Assembly: GCF_028688795.1 (NCBI RefSeq)
Contig: NZ_JAQTXM010000008.1
Span: forward strand, 1-64,000
Length of the DNA stretch: 64,000 bases
Source of the DNA: Rhodoferax sp.
GTDB taxonomy: Bacteria > Pseudomonadota > Gammaproteobacteria > Burkholderiales > Burkholderiaceae_C
Direction: 5' to 3'
Within the stretch, counting starts at the first letter, position 1. Each line of letters starts with the position of its first letter. Shown piece after piece: positions 61,177 through 64,000 of the stretch. The notes under the pieces were generated by a model. The model was not told the DNA's origin. It made no database searches and saw only the letters and a program-made list of their open reading frames with translations. Position numbers and translations under genes: made by a program.

Positions 61177-61735
61177 GTGGGGTGTCTTCGATAGGGGTGG
61201 CTGAAGTTGACGTGGAGGCTGGGGCCTGGTCCGGCTCCTCGTCAAACAATTTCAAAAACTTGGCACTGGCCATCTGGCGCAGCATGGCGGCGGGCATGGG
61301 GTCAGGCTTGGCATAGTCGTCGATGTAAATGTCCAGACCGTCCATCACGTTGTAATGCGGATCGGTGAAGAGCTTTTTCATGGCGGCGTTGCGCACGTCT
61401 GGCGCCACGTCGCGCGAGACAAACGGGGCAAAACTGCTGTCAGCATTCAAGGCCTTGACGTCTTCCAAAGTCGGGGCTGGGACTGGGGCTAGGGCTGGTT
61501 TTTGCGTTACTGCAGCGCCTGCGCCCGGTTGCAGCGCGACGCCATCAGGCGCCAAGCCAGGCCGGGGGCCACGACCAGCCTCGCCAGCAACCGCTGTAAC
61601 GCTTTGCTGCACGGCAGCCGCTGACAAATCAGCATCAGTAACGGGGGCTGTCGGCGTTGGCAACTCTGACACCGCCCTGCCCTCGCGCAGGGCTTGTTTG
61701 CGCTGCGACCAGCGGCCTAAAAATCCGTCAGCCAC
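61058..61735 (-). CDS. DUF3306 protein
   Basis: The core FLGRWSQRKQALREG at the N terminus and FAPFVSRDVAPDVRNAAMKK with PHYNVMDGLDIYIDDYAKPD are the DUF3306 signature. I choose GTG 61735, which overlaps the DUF3305 stop (GTGGCTGA) and gives MADGFLGRW, over the upstream TTG. The last about 40 residues run 119 bases into the poly-ferredoxin gene in another frame, an unusually long same-strand overlap. A shared-family helper of formate dehydrogenase of unknown mechanism. Confidence 0.83.
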   Translation of the reverse strand: MADGFLGRWSQRKQALREGRAVSELPTPTAPVTDADLSAAAVQQSVTAVAGEAGRGPRPGLAPDGVALQPGAGAAVTQKPALAPVPAPTLEDVKALNADSSFAPFVSRDVAPDVRNAAMKKLFTDPHYNVMDGLDIYIDDYAKPDPMPAAMLRQMASAKFLKLFDEEPDQAPASTSTSATPIEDTPHDHTDLRLQPDDAARPEGLEREPERTPDAAFQPVPPGSR

Positions 61736-62297
61736 GGGCACCGCCTTGACCGCCACCAGATTTCTTCTCGGTGCTGATCGACACTGGGTTGCCAAACCGG
61801 TCGGTCAACGACCTGAAGCTCTCTGGCCGCTTGCGTCGCTTGAGTTCCACCACATGGTGCTCATCGACAAACGCCTTCAACCATTGCACCACGTCAGCAG
61901 GTGCTGCCACTTGCTCGACCGTTTCCTGTGCATCCAGCCATCGGCCGGCGTCGTAATAACTCAGACTCACCACCAGCGGGCGTGGAATGGGTTCATCGGC
62001 CACATTGGCTTCGTCATCCATGCGCCAAAGCACAAACCAGCTGGGCACATCAGTGCTGGCGTTCAAGTAGTAGCCTTCGCCATCGTCCGTGAACAATTCA
62101 ACCCTCAAGCCACCGTGTAACCAGCGCTGAGTACTCTCATTTTGATAAAGCAGGCGCGGCTCTGTGCCAAAACCTGGCTCGTTCATGACCACATCTGCCA
62201 GCTCCCAGCGCCAAGGCTGCCAGCGGCTGGCAGAGCCGGTGTTTGCAACACGCTGCATGATCACAGCAACATCAAGGGAGGGGCGTGGGTGGCTCAT
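61728..62297 (-). CDS. DUF3305 protein
   Basis: A 189-residue protein starting the accessory set: DVAVIMQRVANTGSASRWQPWRWEL is the DUF3305 block, followed by GYYLNASTDVPSWFVLWRMDDE. No signal or membrane segment. It is coupled to DUF3306 by an eight-base overlap. Found with formate dehydrogenases of betaproteobacteria; role unknown. Confidence 0.86.
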   Translation of the reverse strand: MSHPRPSLDVAVIMQRVANTGSASRWQPWRWELADVVMNEPGFGTEPRLLYQNESTQRWLHGGLRVELFTDDGEGYYLNASTDVPSWFVLWRMDDEANVADEPIPRPLVVSLSYYDAGRWLDAQETVEQVAAPADVVQWLKAFVDEHHVVELKRRKRPESFRSLTDRFGNPVSISTEKKSGGGQGGARG

Positions 62298-62425
62298 ATG
62301 GGCGTGAACTGTACCGGATTGGTCCGCTCAAGTCAGGTGGCAAAAGTAAACACCCTGCGTGTTGGCTGCTTGATTTGAATCATTGACCAACCATCGGCAC
62401 GCAACACCCGGGCGATGGCCAAGGC

Positions 62426-62926
62426 TCAAGGCCTTTTTTTTGCTGCAAACGGTTGGGCCAGCAACGCCAATACGGCCGCCAGGGCAAGGCCTGACAAGGC
62501 GACGCCAATCCAGAAGGTGACCGAGTGCCCCAGAAAAGTCCAGCTGACCGTGCCACACATGGCGCGAGGTTCAAACACATTGGGCAGCCAGGTGTCCAGT
62601 GGCATCCAGTCCGGGAAACCCTTGAAACGCTTGCAACTGGCCTCCCCGCCCTCGCGCACCACGCGCTCCAGGTCAAGCAGCAGATAGATGCGGGACAAAC
62701 TCCAACCCAAAGCAGCCAGCCAAGCAGCCAGCGCAACAAGGCGCACCGCCAGATACTTGGGAGCCAGCGCCCCCAACAATCCAGACAACCCAATGCAAAG
62801 GACACCAACGCGCACGTAAATGCATTCGTTGCAGGGTTCGACCTTCAGGACGTGCTGAAGGTACAGGGCCACCCCGTCCAAGGCCAGGGCAAGGGCAGCC
62901 AAGAGCAGCCAAGACCCGCGCTGCAT
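62426..62926 (-). CDS. dsbB: disulfide bond formation protein B
   Basis: An inner-membrane quinone-linked protein that re-oxidises DsbA. Four membrane segments, the first periplasmic C-x-x-C as PCNECIYVRV, and a second periplasmic Cys pair (SCKRF and AMCGT). I give the ATG start 62926 (166 residues), although no ribosome site precedes it; a TTG eight codons earlier has AAAGGTG before it and may be the real start. It is near the fdh accessory genes but on its own. Confidence 0.9.
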   Translation of the reverse strand: MQRGSWLLLAALALALDGVALYLQHVLKVEPCNECIYVRVGVLCIGLSGLLGALAPKYLAVRLVALAAWLAALGWSLSRIYLLLDLERVVREGGEASCKRFKGFPDWMPLDTWLPNVFEPRAMCGTVSWTFLGHSVTFWIGVALSGLALAAVLALLAQPFAAKKRP

Positions 62927-63012
62927 TGACAAATATTTGACTTTTTTTAGCAAGTTGACACCTTTGAAAACTTCTATTGTCGACGCACTGACGCCCCAGG
63001 CGATGGCCAACC

Positions 63013-63624
63013 TCAGACCGTGGCAGCTGCCATCTCGGCACGCGCAGCGCTCATTGCGGCGGCCTTGGGCGCATCGCCCATGGCCAGGCCTTCAGCGCGA
63101 ACAATGCGCACATCGGTGACGCCAAAGAAACCAAACACCACCTTGAGGTAACTCTCCTGGTGTTCCATGGCCTGGCCACCTTCGCTGGTGGCATAAGCGC
63201 CACCTCGTGTGGAGGCCACGATCACGGTTTTACCGGTGGCCAGACCCACCGGCCCGGTCTCAACGTACTTGAAGGTGCGGCCCGGTTGCGCCAGACGGTC
63301 AATCCAGGCCTTGAGTTGGGTCGGGATGGAGAAGTTGTAAAACGGGGCGCCAATGACGATCACATCAGCCGCCAGAAACTGGCTCACCAGTTGCTCGGAC
63401 AAGGCGTTCTCGGCACGTTGTGCGGCGTTGGGCTCAGGTTGGGCAATGCCCTTCACGGCAATGGCATCGGCGCCGAAATGGCTGATCGGATTGGCCGCGA
63501 CATCGAGGTATTCCACCGTGGTGTCGGGATGGCCCTTGAGCCATTGGGCCACGACTTCAGCGGTGAGCTGGCGCGAGGCGGAATAGCTGCCCAGGATGCC
63601 GGCGTCAACGTGCAGTAATTTCAT
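63013..63624 (-). CDS. azoR: FMN-dependent NADH-azoreductase
   Basis: A flavodoxin-fold quinone/azo reductase of 203 residues from ATG 63624. [42 protein letters not shown] and VASTRGGAY are the FMN- and dimer-contact blocks. It likely protects against quinones or electrophiles. A LysR gene lies upstream on the same strand with a 158-base gap that includes several TTGAAA/T-N11-A-like elements. Confidence 0.92.
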   Translation of the reverse strand: MKLLHVDAGILGSYSASRQLTAEVVAQWLKGHPDTTVEYLDVAANPISHFGADAIAVKGIAQPEPNAAQRAENALSEQLVSQFLAADVIVIGAPFYNFSIPTQLKAWIDRLAQPGRTFKYVETGPVGLATGKTVIVASTRGGAYATSEGGQAMEHQESYLKVVFGFFGVTDVRIVRAEGLAMGDAPKAAAMSAARAEMAAATV

Positions 63625-63782
63625 GGTCAAGCTTCTTTCAGGTTAGAAGTGCCAGCACGGGCTGTGTTGGCGATGTGATTATTCTATTAACCGCATCATT
63701 TCCTGATAAGCCATGTCATTTGAGAAACATCATTCCAAAATTGAAACAATGATCCAGCAATACACGCCGGACCACACGGACC

Positions 63783-64000
63783 TCAAACTGGCACCTGAGC
63801 CAACGCTGCATGCAACATGTCAATAAAAACCCGTGTTTTAACTGGCATCAGCTTGCGCTCCGGGAACACCGCCCATGCCGTTTGGCTGGGCAAGCACCAG
63901 CCCGGCAAAACCCGTCGCAACGCACCACGGCGCACATCAGGCGCAGCAAAGTAATCCGGCACGGCCGCAATACCCGCGCCGGCGCAGGTCAACTTGATCA
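63783..64000 (-). CDS. LysR-type regulator, C-terminal part, cut by the window end
   Basis: The last 72 or so residues of a LysR-type substrate-binding domain (GAGIAAVPDYFAAPDVRRGALRRVLPGW, AVFPERKLMPVKTRVFIDML). The DNA-binding half is beyond position 64000. It is a plausible regulator of azoR by position. Confidence 0.85.
   Translation of the reverse strand, partial: IKLTCAGAGIAAVPDYFAAPDVRRGALRRVLPGWCLPSQTAWAVFPERKLMPVKTRVFIDMLHAALAQVPV

Overview
The window (about 64 kb, moderately high G+C) looks like the chromosome of a Burkholderiales betaproteobacterium, most likely a Comamonadaceae member close to Rhodoferax or Polaromonas. The grounds are gene content (membrane formate dehydrogenase with TorD and DUF3305/3306 accessories, intracellular PhaZ, DUF2069, MASE1 cyclase) and a dispersed AT-rich intergenic repeat whose look I associate with that family. 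I see no rRNA, tRNA, IS element, CRISPR array or phage; species is inference.

Layout. 1-6 kb: an internally deleted dienoyl-CoA isomerase-like gene, two diguanylate cyclases (MASE1-PAS-GGDEF and globin-GGEEL), a phasin-like protein and a Kbp/LysM protein. 6-28 kb: mostly housekeeping genes (ppdK, a lipoprotein thioredoxin, DHH phosphoesterase, ferredoxin, rbgA, YhgE/Pip-like membrane protein, arfB, trhP/yegQ, aroC, metY, thpR, yihY, FAD oxidase, YbbP-like permease), interrupted by a BrnTA pair and by a HigBA-type pair whose toxin carries an in-frame stop. 28.3-44.2 kb: a 4402-residue repeat protein followed upstream (same strand) by a response regulator and a histidine kinase with a periplasmic solute-binding sensor. 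44.2-54.7 kb: fdhD, a membrane-bound formate dehydrogenase operon and a divergent kinase/NtrC-type regulator pair. 54.9-57.7 kb: phaZ, DUF3750, a third toxin-antitoxin pair. 57.8-64 kb: DUF1993, then torD, a poly-[4Fe-4S] protein, DUF3306 and DUF3305 (the other half of the formate dehydrogenase gene set), dsbB, azoR and a cut-off LysR gene.

The most interesting region is the giant protein. Its N-terminal DUF4347-type domain has a His-Gly / Gly-Cys pair reminiscent of caspase-like peptidases, and Cys107 is the only cysteine in all 4402 residues. The adjacent response regulator has a run of nine G inside its DNA-binding domain, a possible phase-variation tract. I infer, without proof, a switchable, possibly self-processing surface or secreted adhesin. 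Other strong observations are five copies of one structured repeat, two of them inside real genes; three exact copies of GGGAAAACCC (one reverse-complemented) plus one variant in upstream regions of PHB-, formate- and adhesin-related genes; two adjacent perfect palindromes between the formate dehydrogenase operon and its probable regulator; and a 34-residue cysteine-rich ORF coupled to trhP.
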